Of a stretch of DNA of 64,000 bases, positions 45,901-60,400 are shown piece by piece. Under the pieces are notes generated by a model. That model saw only the letters and a program-made list of their open reading frames with translations, did no database searches and was not told the DNA's origin. The DNA is from Liopterus haemorrhoidalis. Lineage: Eukaryota > Arthropoda > Insecta > Coleoptera > Dytiscidae. Made by a program: the position numbers and the translations under genes. Location: the NCBI GenBank assembly GCA_963971575.1, contig OZ020611.1:246164654-246228653 (forward strand), in the 5' to 3' direction. Positions within the stretch are counted from its first letter, which is position 1; the number at the start of each line of letters is the position of its first letter.

Positions 45901-48900
45901 CCAAAATATGGCCGTTAGGTAACCTTGGGGTGAGGATTAATAAAAAAATATTTAAAAAAATCAAGAGGCCTTAGTTTTTGAGTTATAGTCAATTTTAGGT
46001 ACTATTTTCCGATATAGTCAATTTTAGGTACTTTTTTTCCGATTTACTCAAAAACAGTTGGCCAAAATCCAAAATGAACCTTATTTTTGTGATCTACGGC
46101 CCAATGTGTATCAATTTTGAGAAAAATCCGAAATATTTTTTTTTGTAAAAATTCGAGATTTCTTATCGAAGGGGTCCCCCTTACGATTTTTCGATTTTTT
46201 GCCATTTTTAAGGGTTTTGTTTAATGATACATGCTTTTGTATAAGTTTGGTTATTAAGGCCCCAATTTCCTTCGACTAAAATGGACTTGAGGAACTCAAA
46301 AATTTAAACCAGAGGTCCCTATCTTTTACCGTTATTGAGATATAATTTTTTGAAAAATTAAATTCTATTACAAAAATTTCAAAATTTTTCAAAATTTTTT
46401 TTTGTTTAAAATATGTTTTAAAATGTGCCTTTACCATATATCGGACCTTAAAACTTCAAAAATTCCAACCGCAGGTCCCTATCTCTTTTAGTTTTTGAGA
46501 TACATGTTCATATACTCTCTGTTAATTTTTTTGAAAAAAAAAAGTTTTCCTAATACAGTCCAAAATATGGCCGATAGGTAATTTTGGGGTGAGGATTAAT
46601 GAAAAAATATTTAAAAAAATCAAGAGGCCTTAGTTTTTGAGTTATAGTCAATTTTAGGTACTATTTTCCGATATAGTCAATTTTAGGTACTTTTTTTCCG
46701 ATTTACTCAAAAACAGTTGGCCAAAATCCAAAATGAACCTTATTTTTGTGATCTACGGCCCAATGTGTATCAATTTTGAGAAAAATCCGAAATATTTTTT
46801 TTTGTAAAAATTCGAGATTTCTTATCGAAGGGGTCTCCCTTACGATTTTTCGATTTTTTGCCTTTTTTTAAGGGTTTTGTTTAATGATACATGCTTTTGT
46901 ATAAGTTTGGTTATTAAGGCCCCAATTTCCTTCGACTAATATGGACTTGAGGAACTCAAAAATTTAAACCAGAGGTCCATACCTTTTACCGTTATTGAGA
47001 TATAATTTTTTGAAAAATTAAATTCTATTACGAAAATTTCAAAATTTTTCAAAATTTTTTTTTGTTTAAAATATGTTTTAAAATGTGCCTTTACCATATA
47101 TCGGACCTTAAAACTTCAAAAATTCCAACTGCAGGTCCCTATCTCTTTTAGTTTTTGAGATACATGTTCATATACTCTCTGTTAATTTTTTTGAAAAAAA
47201 AAAGTTTTCCTAATACAGTCCAAAATATGGCCGTTAGGTAACCTTGGGGTGAGGATTAATAAAAAAATATTTAAAAAAATCAAGAGGCCTTAGTTTTTGA
47301 GTTATAGTCAATTTTAGGTACTATTTTCCGATATAGTCAATTTTAGGTAATTTTTTTCCGATTTACTCAAAAACAGTTGGCCAAAATCCAAAATGAACCT
47401 TATTTTTGTGATCTACGGCCCAATGTGTATCAATTTTGAGAAAAATCCGAAATATTTTTTTTTGTAAAAATTCGAGATTTCTTATCGAAGGGGTCTCCCT
47501 TACGATTTTTCGATTTTTTGCCTTTTTTTAAGGGTTTTGTTTAATGATACATGCTTTTGTATAAGTTTGGTTATTAAGGCCCCAATTTCCTTCGACTAAT
47601 ATGGACTTGAGGAACTCAAAAATTTAAACTAGAGGTCCCTATCTTTTACCGTTATTGAGATATAATTTTTTGAAAAATTAAATTCTATTACAAATATTTC
47701 AAAATTTTTCAAAATTTTTTTTTGTTTAAAATATGTTTTAAAATGTGCCTTTACCATATATCGGACCTTAAAACTTCAAAAATTCCAACCGCAGGTCCCT
47801 ATCTCTTTTAGTTTTTGAGATACATGTTCATATACTCTCTGTTAATTTTTTTGAAAAAAAAAAGTTTTCCTAATACAGTCCAAAATATGGCCGTTAGGTA
47901 ACCTTGGGGTGAGGATTAATAAAAAAATATTTAAAAAAATCAAGAGGCCTTAGTTTTTGAGTTATAGTCAATTTTAGGTACTATTTTCCGATATAGTCAA
48001 TTTTAGGTACTTTTTTTCCGATTTACTCAAAAACAGTTGGCCAAAATCCAAAATGAACCTTATTTTTGTGATCTACGGCCCAATGTGTATCAATTTTGAG
48101 AAAAATCCGAAATATTTTTTTTTGTAAAAATTCGAGATTTCTTATCGAAGGGGTCCCCCTTACGATTTTTCGATTTTTTGCCATTTTTAAGGGTTTTGTT
48201 TAATGATACATGCTTTTGTATAAGTTTGGTTATTAAGGCCCCAATTTCCTTCGACTAAAATGGACTTGAGGAACTCAAAAATTTAAACCAGAGGTCCCTA
48301 TCTTTTACCGTTATTGAGATATAATTTTTTGAAAAATTAAATTCTATTACAAAACTTTCAAAATTTTTCAAAATTTTTTTTTGTTTAAAATATGTTTTAA
48401 AATGTGCCTTTACCATATATCGGACCTTAAAATTTCAAAAATTCCAACCGCAGGTCCCTATCTCTTTTAGTTTTTGAGATACATGTTCAAATACTCTCTG
48501 TTAATTTTTTTGAAAAAAAAAAGTTTTCCTAATACAGTCCAAAATATGGCCGATAGGTAATTTTGGGGTAAGGATTAATGAAAAAATATTTAAAAAAATC
48601 AAGAGGCCTTAGTTTTTGAGTTATAGTCAATTTTAGGTACTATTTTCCGATATAGTCAATTTTAGGTACTTTTTTTCCGATTTACTCAAAAACAGTTGGC
48701 CAAAATCCAAAATGAACCTTATTTTTGTGATCTACGGCCCAATGTGTATCAATTTTGAGAAAAATCCGAAATATTTTTTTTTGTAAAAATTCGAGATTTC
48801 TTATCGAAGGGGTCCCCCTTACGATTTTTCGATTTTTTGCCATTTTTAAGGGTTTTGTTTAATGATACATGCTTTTGTATAAGTTTGGTTATTAAGGCCC

Positions 48901-50839
48901 CAATTTCCTTCGACTAAAATGGACTTGAGGAACTCAAAAATTTAAACCAGAGGTCCCTATCTTTTACCGTTATTGAGATATAATTTTTTGAAAAATTAAA
49001 TTCTATTACAAAAATTTCAAAATTTTTCAAAATTTTTTTTTGTTTAAAATATGTTTTAAAATGTGCCTTTACCATATATCGGACCTTAAAACTTCAAAAA
49101 TTCCAACCGCAGGTCCCTATCTCTTTTAGTTTTTGAGATACATGTTCATATACTCTCTGTTAATTTTTTTGAAAAAAAAAAGTTTTCCTAATACAGTCCA
49201 AAATATGGCCGTTAGGTAACCTTGGGGTGAGGATTAATAAAAAAATATTTTAAAAAATCAAGAGGCCTTAGTTTTTGAGTTATAGTCAATTTTAGGTACT
49301 ATTTTCCGATATAGTCAATTTTAGGTAATTTTTTTCCGATTTACTCAAAAACAGTTGGCCAAAATCCAAAATGAACCTTATTTTTGTGATCTACGGCCCA
49401 ATGTGTATCAATTTTGAGAAAAATCCGAAATATTTTTTTTTGTAAAAATTCGAGATTTCTTATCGAAGGGGTCTCCCTTACGATTTTTCGATTTTTTGCC
49501 TTTTTTTAAGGGTTTTGTTTAATGATACATGCTTTTGTATAAGTTTGGTTATTAAGGCCCCAATTTCCTTCGACTAATATGGACTTGAGGAACTCAAAAA
49601 TTTAAACTAGAGGTCCCTATCTTTTACCGTTATTGAGATATAATTTTTTGAAAAATTAAATTCTATTACAAAAATTTCAAAATTTTTCAAAATTTTTTTT
49701 TGTTTAAAATATGTTTTAAAATGTGCCTTTACCATATATCGGACCTTAAAACTTCAAAAATTCCAACCGCAGGTCCCTATCTCTTTTAGTTTTTGAGATA
49801 CATGTTCATATACTCTCTGTTAATTTTTTTGAAAAAAAAAAGTTTTCCTAATACAGTCCAAAATATGGCCGTTAGGTAACCTTGGGGTGAGGATTAATAA
49901 AAAAATATTTAAAAAAATCAAGAGGCCTTAGTTTTTGAGTTATAGTCAATTTTAGGTACTATTTTCCGATATAGTCAATTTTAGGTACTTTTTTTCCGAT
50001 TTACTCAAAAACAGTTGGCCAAAATCCAAAATGAACCTTATTTTTGTGATCTACGGCCCAATGTGTATCAATTTTGAGAAAAATCCGAAATATTTTTTTT
50101 TGTAAAAATTCGAGATTTCTTATCGAAGGGGTCCCCCTTACGATTTTTCGATTTTTTGCCATTTTTAAGGGTTTTGTTTAATGATACATGCTTTTGTATA
50201 AGTTTGGTTATTAAGGCCCCAATTTCCTTCGACTAAAATGGACTTGAGGAACTCAAAAATTTAAACCAGAGGTCCCTATCTTTTACCGTTATTGAGATAT
50301 AATTTTTTGAAAAATTAAATTCTATTACAAAAATTTCAAAATTTTTCAAAATTTTTTTTTGTTTAAAATATGTTTTAAAATGTGCCTTTACCATATATCG
50401 GACCTTAAAACTTCAAAAATTCCAACCGCAGGTCCCTATCTCTTTTAGTTTTTGAGATACATGTTCATATACTCTCTGTTAATTTTTTTGAAAAAAAAAA
50501 GTTTTCCTAATACAGTCCAAAATATGGCCGATAGGTAATTTTGGGGTGAGGATTAATGAAAAAATATTTAAAAAAATCAAGAGGCCTTAGTTTTTGAGTT
50601 ATAGTCAATTTTAGGTACTATTTTCCGATATAGTCAATTTTAGGTACTTTTTTTCCGATTTACTCAAAAACAGTTGGCCAAAATCCAAAATGAACCTTAT
50701 TTTTGTGATCTACGGCCCAATGTGTATCAATTTTGAGAAAAATCCGAAATATTTTTTTTTGTAAAAATTCGAGATTTCTTATCGAAGGGGTCTCCCTTAC
50801 GATTTTTCGATTTTTTGCCTTTTTTTAAGGGTTTTGTTT
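42926..50839. repeat. Two tandem copies of a six-monomer higher-order repeat
   Basis: Units 34-39 (42926-46882) and 40-45 (46883-50839) each span exactly 3,957 bp, with unit lengths 660, 659, 659, 660, 659, 660. Markers recur at 3,957-bp spacing: 'ccatacc' 43020/46978, CTGCAG 43172/47129, 'ttacaaatat' 43731/47688 and 'ttcaaatact' 44529/48486. Within each six-mer, 'ggtaattttttt' and 'aaactagagg' repeat every three units. Confidence 0.92.
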
Positions 50840-53800
50840 AATGATACATGCTTTTGTATAAGTTTGGTTATTAAGGCCCCAATTTCCTTCGACTAATATG
50901 GACTTGAGGAACTCAAAAATTTAAACCAGAGGTCCATACCTTTTACCGTTATTGAGATATAATTTTTTGAAAAATTAAATTCTATTACGAAAATTTCAAA
51001 ATTTTTCAAAATTTTTTTTTGTTTAAAATATGTTTTAAAATGTGCCTTTACCATATATCGGACCTTAAAACTTCAAAAATTCCAACCGCAGGTCCCTATC
51101 TCTTTTAGTTTTTGAGATACATGTTCATATACTCTCTGTTAATTTTTTTGAAAAAAAAAAGTTTTCCTAATACAGTCCAAAATATGGCCGCTAGGTAACC
51201 TTGGGGTGAGGATTAATAAAAAAATATTTAAAAAAATCAAGAGGCCTTAGTTTTTGAGTTATAGTCAATTTTAGGTACTATTTTCCGATATAGTCAATTT
51301 TAGGTACTTTTTTTCCGATTTACTCAAAAACAGTTGGCCAAAATCCAAAATGAACCTTATTTTTGTGATCTACGGCCCAATGTGTATCAATTTTGAGAAA
51401 AATCCGAAATATTTTTTTTTGTAAAAATTCGAGATTTCTTATCGAAGGGGTCCCCCTTACGATTTTTCGATTTTTGGCCATTTTTAAGGGTTTTGTTTAA
51501 TGATACATGCTTTTGTATAAGTTTGGTTATTAAGGCCCCAATTTCCTTCGACTAAAATGGACTTGAGGAACTCAAAAATTTAAACCAGAGGTCCCTATCT
51601 TTTACCGTTATTGAGATATAATTTTTTGAAAAATTAAATTCTATTACAAAAATTTCAAAATTTTTCAAAATTTTTTTTTGTTTAAAATATGTTTTAAAAT
51701 GTGCCTTTACCATATATCGGACCTTAAAACTTCAAAAATTCCAACCGCAGGTCCCTATCTCTTTTAGTTTTTGAGATACATGTTCATATACTCTCTGTTA
51801 ATTTTTTTGAAAAAAAAAAGTTTTCCTAATACAGTCCAAAATATGGCCGTTAGGTAACCTTGGGGTGAGGATTAATGAAAAAATATTTAAAAAAATCAAG
51901 AGGCCTTAGTTTTTGAGTTATAGTCAATTTTAGGTACTATTTTCCGATATAGTCAATTTTAGGTAATTTTTTTCCGATTTACTCAAAAACAGTTGGCCAA
52001 AATCCAAAATGAACCTTATTTTTGTGATCTACGGCCCAATGTGTATCAATTTTGAGAAAAATCCGAAATATTTTTTTTTGTAAAAATTCGAGATTTCTTA
52101 TCGAAGGGGTCTCCCTTACGATTTTTCGATTTTTTGCCTTTTTTTAAGGGTTTTGTTTAAAGATACATGCTTTTGTATAAGTTTGGTTATTAAGGCCCCA
52201 ATTTCCTTCGACTAATATGGACTTGAGGAACTCAAAAATTTAAACTAGAGGTCCCTATCTTTTACCGTTATTGAGATATAATTTTTTGAAAAATTAAATT
52301 CAATTACAAAAATTTCAAAATTTTTCAAAATTTTTTTTTGTTTAAAATATGTTTTAAAATGTGCCTTTACCATATATCGGACCTTAAAACTTCAAAAATT
52401 CCAACCGCAGGTCCCTATCTCTTTTAGTTTTTGAGATACATGTTCATATACTCTCTGTTAATTTTTTTGAAAAAAAAAAGTTTTCCTAATACAGTCCAAA
52501 ATATGGCCGTTAGGTAACCTTGGGGTGAGGATTAATAAAAAAATATTTAAAAAAATCAAGAGGCCTTAGTTTTTGAGTTATAGTCAATTTTAGGTACTAT
52601 TTTCCGATATAGTCAATTTTAGGTACTTTTTTTCCGATTTACTCAAAAACAGTTGGCCAAAATCCAAAATGAACCTTATTTTTGTGATCTACGGCCCAAT
52701 GTGTATCAATTTTGAGAAAAATCCGAAATATTTTTTTTTGTAAAAATTCGAGATTTCTTATCGAAGGGGTCCCCCTTACGATTTTTCGATTTTTTGCCAT
52801 TTTTAAGGGTTTTGTTTAATGATACATGCTTTTGTATAAGTTTGGTTATTAAGGCCCCAATTTCCTTCGACTAAAATGGACTTGAGGAACTCAAAAATTT
52901 AAACCAGAGGTCCCTATCTTTTACCGTTATTGAGATATAATTTTTTGAAAAATTAAATTCTATTACAAAAATTTCAAAATTTTTCAAAATTTTTTTTTGT
53001 TTAAAATATGTTTTAAAATGTGCCTTTACCATATATCGGACCTTAAAACTTCAAAAATTCCAACCGCAGGTCCCTATCTCTTTTAGTTTTTGAGATACAT
53101 GTTCATATACTCTCTGTTAATTTTTTTGAAAAAAAAAAGTTTTCCTAATACAGTCCAAAATATGGCCGTTAGGTAAGTTTGGGGTGAGGATTAATGAAAA
53201 AATATTTAAAAAAATCAAGAGGCCTTAGTTTTTGAGTTATAGTCAATTTTAGGTACTATTTTCCGATATAGTCAATTTTAGGTACTTTTTTTCCGATTTA
53301 CTCAAAAACAGTTGGCCAAAATCCAAAATGAACCTTATTTTTGTGATCTACGGCCCAATGTGTATCAATTTTGAGAAAAATCCGAAATATTTTTTTTTGT
53401 AAAAATTCGAGATTTCTTATCGAAGGGGTCCCCCTTACGATTTTTCGATTTTTTGCCATTTTTAAGGGTTTTGTTTAATGATACATGCTTTTGTATAAGT
53501 TTGGTTATTAAGGCCCCAATTTCCTTCGACTAATATGGACTTGAGGAACTCAAAAATTTAAACCAGAGGTCCATATCTTTTACCGTTATTGAGATATAAT
53601 TTTTTGAAAAATTAAATTCTATTACGAAAATTTCAAAATTTTTCAAAATTTTTTTTGTTTAAAATATGTTTTAAAATATGCCTTTACCATATATCGGACC
53701 TTAAAACTTCAAAAATTCCAACCGCAGGTCCCTATCTCTTTTAGTTTTTGAGATACATGTTCATATACTCTCTGTTAATTTTTTTGAAAAAAAAAAGTTT

Positions 53801-56800
53801 TCCTAATACAGTCCAAAATATGGCCGTTAGGTAACCTTGGGGTGAGGATTAATAAAAAAATATTTTAAAAAATCAAGAGGCCTTAGTTTTTGAGTTATAG
53901 TCAATTTTAGGTACTATTTTCCGATATAGTCAATTTTAGGTAATTTTTTTCCGATTTACTCAAAAACAGTTGGCCAAAATCCAAAATGAACCTTATTTTT
54001 GTGATCTACGGCCCAATGTGTATCAATTTTGAGAAAAATCCGAAATATTTTTTTTTGTAAAAATTCGAGATTTCTTATCGAAGGGGTCTCCCTTACGATT
54101 TTTCGATTTTTTGCCTTTTTTTAAGGGTTTTGTTTAATGATACATGCTTTTGTATAAGTTTGGTTATTAAGGCCCCAATTTCCTTCGACTAATATGGACT
54201 TGAGGAACTCAAAAATTTAAACTAGAGGTCCCTATCTTTTACCGTTATTGAGATATAATTTTTTGAAAAATTAAATTCTATTACAAAAATTTCAAAATTT
54301 TTCAAAATTTTTTTTTGTTTAAAATATGTTTTAAAATGTGCCTTTACCATATATCGGACCTTAAAACTTCAAAAATTCCAACCGCAGGTCCCTATCTCTT
54401 TTAGTTTTTGAGATACATGTTCATATACTCTCTGTTAATTTTTTTGAAAAAAAAAAGTTTTCCTAATACAGTCCAAAATATGGCCGTTAGGTAACCTTGG
54501 GGTGAGGATTAATAAAAAAATATTTAAAAAAATCAAGAGGCCTTAGTTTTTGAGTTATAGTCAATTTTAGGTACTATTTTCCGATATAGTCAATTTTAGG
54601 TACTTTTTTTCCGATTTACTCAAAAACAGTTGGCCAAAATCCAAAATGAACCTTATTTTTGTGATCTACGGCCCAATGTGTATCAATTTTGAGAAAAATC
54701 CGAAATATTTTTTTTTGTAAAAATTCGAGATTTCTTATCGAAGGGGTCCCCCTTACGATTTTTCGATTTTTTGCCATTTTTAAGGGTTTTGTTTAATGAT
54801 ACATGCTTTTGTATAAGTTTGGTTATTAAGGCCCCAATTTCCTTCGACTAAAATGGACTTGAGGAACTCAAAAATTTAAACCAGAGGTCCCTATCTTTTA
54901 CCGTTATTGAGATATAATTTTTTGAAAAATTAAATTCTATTACAAAAATTTCAAAATTTTTCAAAATTTTTTTTTGTTTAAAATATGTTTTAAAATGTGC
55001 CTTTACCATATATCGGACCTTAAAACTTCAAAAATTCCAACCGCAGGTCCCTATCTCTTTTAGTTTTTGAGATACATGTTCATATACTCTCTGTTAATTT
55101 TTTTGAAAAAAAAAAGTTTTCCTAATACAGTCCAAAATATGGCCGTTAGGTAATTTTGGGGTGAGGATTAATGAAAAAATATTTAAAAAAATCAAGAGGC
55201 CTTAGTTTTTGAGTTATAGTCAATTTTAGGTACTATTTTCCGATATAGTCAATTTTAGGTACTTTTTTTCCGATTTACTCAAAAACAGTTGGCCAAAATC
55301 CAAAATGAACCTTATTTTTGTGATCTACGGCCCAATGTGTATCAATTTTGAGAAAAATCCGAAATATTTTTTTTTGTAAAAATTCGAGATTTCTTATCGA
55401 AGGGGTCCCCCTTACGATTTTTCGATTTTTTGCCATTTTTAAGGGTTTTGTTTAATGATACATGCTTTTGTATAAGTTTGGTTATTAAGGCCCCAATTTC
55501 CTTCGACTAATATAGACTTGAGGAACTCAAAAATTTAAACCAGAGGTCCATATCTTTTACCGTTATTGAGATATAATTTTTTGAAAAATTAAATTCTATT
55601 ACGAAAATTTCAAAATTTTTCAAAATTTTTTTTGTTTAAAATATGTTTTAAAATGTGCCTTTACCATATATCGGACCTTAAAACTTCAAAAATTCCAACC
55701 GCAGGTCCCTATCTCTTTTAGTTTTTGAGATACATGTTCATATACTCTCTGTTAATTTTTTTGAAAAAAAAAAGTTTTCCTAATACAGTCCAAAATATGG
55801 CCGTTAGGTAACCTTGGGGTGAGGATTAATAAAAAAATATTTTAAAAAATCAAGAGGCCTTAGTTTTTGAGTTATAGTCAATTTTAGGTACTATTTTCCG
55901 ATATAGTCAATTTTAGGTACTTTTTTTCCGATTTACTCAAAAACAGTTGGCCAAAATCCAAAATGAACCTTATTTTTGTGATCTACGGCCCAATGTGTAT
56001 CAATTTTGAGAAAAATCCGAAATATTTTTTTTTGTAAAAACTCGAGAGTTCTTATCGAAGGGGTCCCCCTTACGATTTTTCGATTTTTTGCCATTTTTAA
56101 GGGTTTTGTTTAATGATACATGCTTTTGTATAAGTTTGGTTATTAAGGCCCCAATTTCCTTCGACTAATATGGACTTGAGGAACTCAAAAATTTAAACCA
56201 GAGGTCCATACCTTTTACCGTTATTGAGATATAATTTTTTGAAAAATTAAATTCTATTACGAAAATTTCAAAATTTTTCAAAATTTTTTTTTGTTTAAAA
56301 TATGTTTTAAAATATGCCTTTACCATATATCGGACCTTAAAACTTCAAAAATTCCAACCGCAGGTCCCTATCTCTTTTAGTTTTTGAGATACATGTTCAT
56401 ATACTCTCTGTTAATTTTTTTGAAAAAAAAAAGTTTTCCTAATACAGTCCAAAATATGGCCGTTAGGTAACCTTGGGGTGAGGATTAATAAAAAAATATT
56501 TAAAAAAATCAAGAGGCCTTAGTTTTTGAGTTATAGTCAATTTTAGGTACTATTTTCCGATATAGTCAATTTTAGGTAATTTTTTTCCGATTTACTCAAA
56601 AACAGTTGGCCAAAATCCAAAATGAACCTTATTTTTGTGATCTACGGCCCAATGTGTATCAATTTTGAGAAAAATCCGAAATATTTTTTTTTGTAAAAAT
56701 TCGAGATTTCTTATCGAAGGGGTCTCCCTTACGATTTTTCGATTTTTTGCCTTTTTTTAAGGGTTTTGTTTAATGATACATGCTTTTGTATAAGTTTGGT

Positions 56801-57430
56801 TATTAAGGCCCCAATTTCCTTCGACTAATATGGACTTGAGGAACTCAAAAATTTAAACTAGAGGTCCCTATCTTTTACCGTTATTGAGATATAATTTTTT
56901 GAAAAATTAAATTCTATTACAAAAATTTCAAAATTTTTCAAAATTTTTTTTTGTTTAAAATATGTTTTAAAATGTGCCTTTACCATATATCGGACCTTAA
57001 AACTTCAAAAATTCCAACCGCAGGTCCCTATCTCTTTTAGTTTTTGAGATACATGTTCATATACTCTCTGTTAATTTTTTTGAAAAAAAAAAGTTTTCCT
57101 AATACAGTCCAAAATATGGCCGTTAGGTAACCTTGGGGTGAGGATTAATAAAAAAATATTTAAAAAAATCAAGAGGCCTTAGTTTTTGAGTCATAGTCAA
57201 TTTTAGGTACTATTTTCCGATATAGTCAATTTTAGGTACTTTTTTTCCGATTTACTCAAAAACAGTTGGCCAAAATCCAAAATGAACCTTATTTTTGTGA
57301 TCTACGGCCCAATGTGTATCAATTTTGAGAAAAATCCGAAATATTTTTTTTTGTAAAAATTCGAGATTTCTTATCGAAGGGGTCCCCCTTACGATTTTTC
57401 GATTTTTTGCCATTTTTAAGGGTTTTGTTT
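50840..57430. repeat. Ten-monomer irregular block between higher-order repeats
   Basis: Units 46-55 use the same variant set, but 'aaactagagg' units are spaced 4, 3, 4 instead of 3, 3, 3. 'ccatacc' occurs in units 46 and 54, eight apart. 'ttacaaatat' and 'ttcaaatact' are absent. It fits a recombined stretch between homogenised blocks. Confidence 0.8.
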
Positions 57431-60400
57431 AATGATACATGCTTTTGTATAAGTTTGGTTATTAAGGCCCCAATTTCCTTCGACTAAAATGGACTTGAGG
57501 AACTCAAAAATTTAAACCAGAGGTCCCTATCTTTTACCGTTATTGAGATATAATTTTTTGAAAAATTAAATTCTATTACAAAAATTTCAAAATTTTTCAA
57601 AATTTTTTTTTGTTTAAAATATGTTTTAAAATGTGCCTTTACCATATATCGGACCTTAAAACTTCAAAAATTCCAACCGCAGGTCCCTATCTCTTTTAGT
57701 TTTTGAGATACATGTTCATATACTCTCTGTTAATTTTTTTGAAAAAAAAAAGTTTTCCTAATACAGTCCAAAATATGGCCGATAGGTAATTTTGGGGTGA
57801 GGATTAATGAAAAAATATTTAAAAAAATCAAGAGGCCTTAGTTTTTGAGTTATAGTCAATTTTAGGTACTATTTTCCGATATAGTCAATTTTAGGTACTT
57901 TTTTTCCGATTTACTCAAAAACAGTTGGCCAAAATCCAAAATGAACCTTATTTTTGTGATCTACGGCCCAATGTGTATCAATTTTGAGAAAAATCCGAAA
58001 TATTTTTTTTTGTAAAAATTCGAGATTTCTTATCGAAGGGGTCTCCCTTACGATTTTTCGATTTTTTGCCTTTTTTTAAGGGTTTTGTTTAATGATACAT
58101 GCTTTTGTATAAGTTTGGTTATTAAGGCCCCAATTTCCTTCGACTAATATGGACTTGAGGAACTCAAAAATTTAAACTAGAGGTCCCTATCTTTTACCGT
58201 TATTGAGATATAATTTTTTGAAAAATTAAATTCTATTACAAATATTTCAAAATTTTTCAAAATTTTTTTTTGTTTAAAATATGTTTTAAAATGTGCCTTT
58301 ACCATATATCGGACCTTAAAACTTCAAAAATTCCAACCGCAGGTCCCTATCTCTTTTAGTTTTTGAGATACATGTTCATATACTCTCTGTTAATTTTTTT
58401 GAAAAAAAAAAGTTTTCCTAATACAGTCCAAAATATGGCCGTTAGGTAACCTTGGGGTGAGGATTAATAAAAAAATATTTAAAAAAATCAAGAGGCCTTA
58501 GTTTTTGAGTTATAGTCAATTTTAGGTACTATTTTCCGATATAGTCAATTTTAGGTACTTTTTTTCCGATTTACTCAAAAACAGTTGGCCAAAATCCAAA
58601 ATGAACCTTATTTTTGTGATCTACGGCCCAATGTGTATCAATTTTGAGAAAAATCCGAAATATTTTTTTTTGTAAAAATTCGAGATTTCTTATCGAAGGG
58701 GTCCCCCTTACGATTTTTCGATTTTTTGCCATTTTTAAGGGTTTTGTTTAATGATACATGCTTTTGTATAAGTTTGGTTATTAAGGCCCCAATTTCCTTC
58801 GACTAAAATGGACTTGAGGAACTCAAAAATTTAAACCAGAGGTCCCTATCTTTTACCGTTATTGAGATATAATTTTTTGAAAAATTAAATTCTATTACAA
58901 AACTTTCAAAATTTTTCAAAATTTTTTTTTGTTTAAAATATGTTTTAAAATGTGCCTTTACCATATATCGGACCTTAAAATTTCAAAAATTCCAACCGCA
59001 GGTCCCTATCTCTTTTAGTTTTTGAGATACATGTTCAAATACTCTCTGTTAATTTTTTTGAAAAAAAAAAGTTTTCCTAATACAGTCCAAAATATGGCCG
59101 ATAGGTAATTTTGGGGTAAGGATTAATGAAAAAATATTTAAAAAAATCAAGAGGCCTTAGTTTTTGAGTTATAGTCAATTTTAGGTACTATTTTCCGATA
59201 TAGTCAATTTTAGGTACTTTTTTTCCGATTTACTCAAAAACAGTTGGCCAAAATCCAAAATGAACCTTATTTTTGTGATCTACGGCCCAATGTGTATCAA
59301 TTTTGAGAAAAATCCGAAATATTTTTTTTTGTAAAAATTCGAGATTTCTTATCGAAGGGGTCCCCCTTACGATTTTTCGATTTTTTGCCATTTTTAAGGG
59401 TTTTGTTTAATGATACATGCTTTTGTATAAGTTTGGTTATTAAGGCCCCAATTTCCTTCGACTAAAATGGACTTGAGGAACTCAAAAATTTAAACCAGAG
59501 GTCCCTATCTTTTACCGTTATTGAGATATAATTTTTTGAAAAATTAAATTCTATTACAAAAATTTCAAAATTTTTCAAAATTTTTTTTTGTTTAAAATAT
59601 GTTTTAAAATGTGCCTTTACCATATATCGGACCTTAAAACTTCAAAAATTCCAACCGCAGGTCCCTATCTCTTTTAGTTTTTGAGATACATGTTCATATA
59701 CTCTCTGTTAATTTTTTTGAAAAAAAAAAGTTTTCCTAATACAGTCCAAAATATGGCCGTTAGGTAACCTTGGGGTGAGGATTAATAAAAAAATATTTTA
59801 AAAAATCAAGAGGCCTTAGTTTTTGAGTTATAGTCAATTTTAGGTACTATTTTCCGATATAGTCAATTTTAGGTAATTTTTTTCCGATTTACTCAAAAAC
59901 AGTTGGCCAAAATCCAAAATGAACCTTATTTTTGTGATCTACGGCCCAATGTGTATCAATTTTGAGAAAAATCCGAAATATTTTTTTTTGTAAAAATTCG
60001 AGATTTCTTATCGAAGGGGTCTCCCTTACGATTTTTCGATTTTTTGCCTTTTTTTAAGGGTTTTGTTTAATGATACATGCTTTTGTATAAGTTTGGTTAT
60101 TAAGGCCCCAATTTCCTTCGACTAATATGGACTTGAGGAACTCAAAAATTTAAACTAGAGGTCCCTATCTTTTACCGTTATTGAGATATAATTTTTTGAA
60201 AAATTAAATTCTATTACCAAAATTTCAAAATTTTTCAAAATTTTTTTTTGTTTAAAATATGTTTTAAAATGTGCCTTTACCATATATCGGACCTTAAAAC
60301 TTCAAAAATTCCAACCGCAGGTCCCTATCTCTTTTAGTTTTTGAGATACATGTTCATATACTCTCTGTTAATTTTTTTGAAAAAAAAAAGTTTTCCTAAT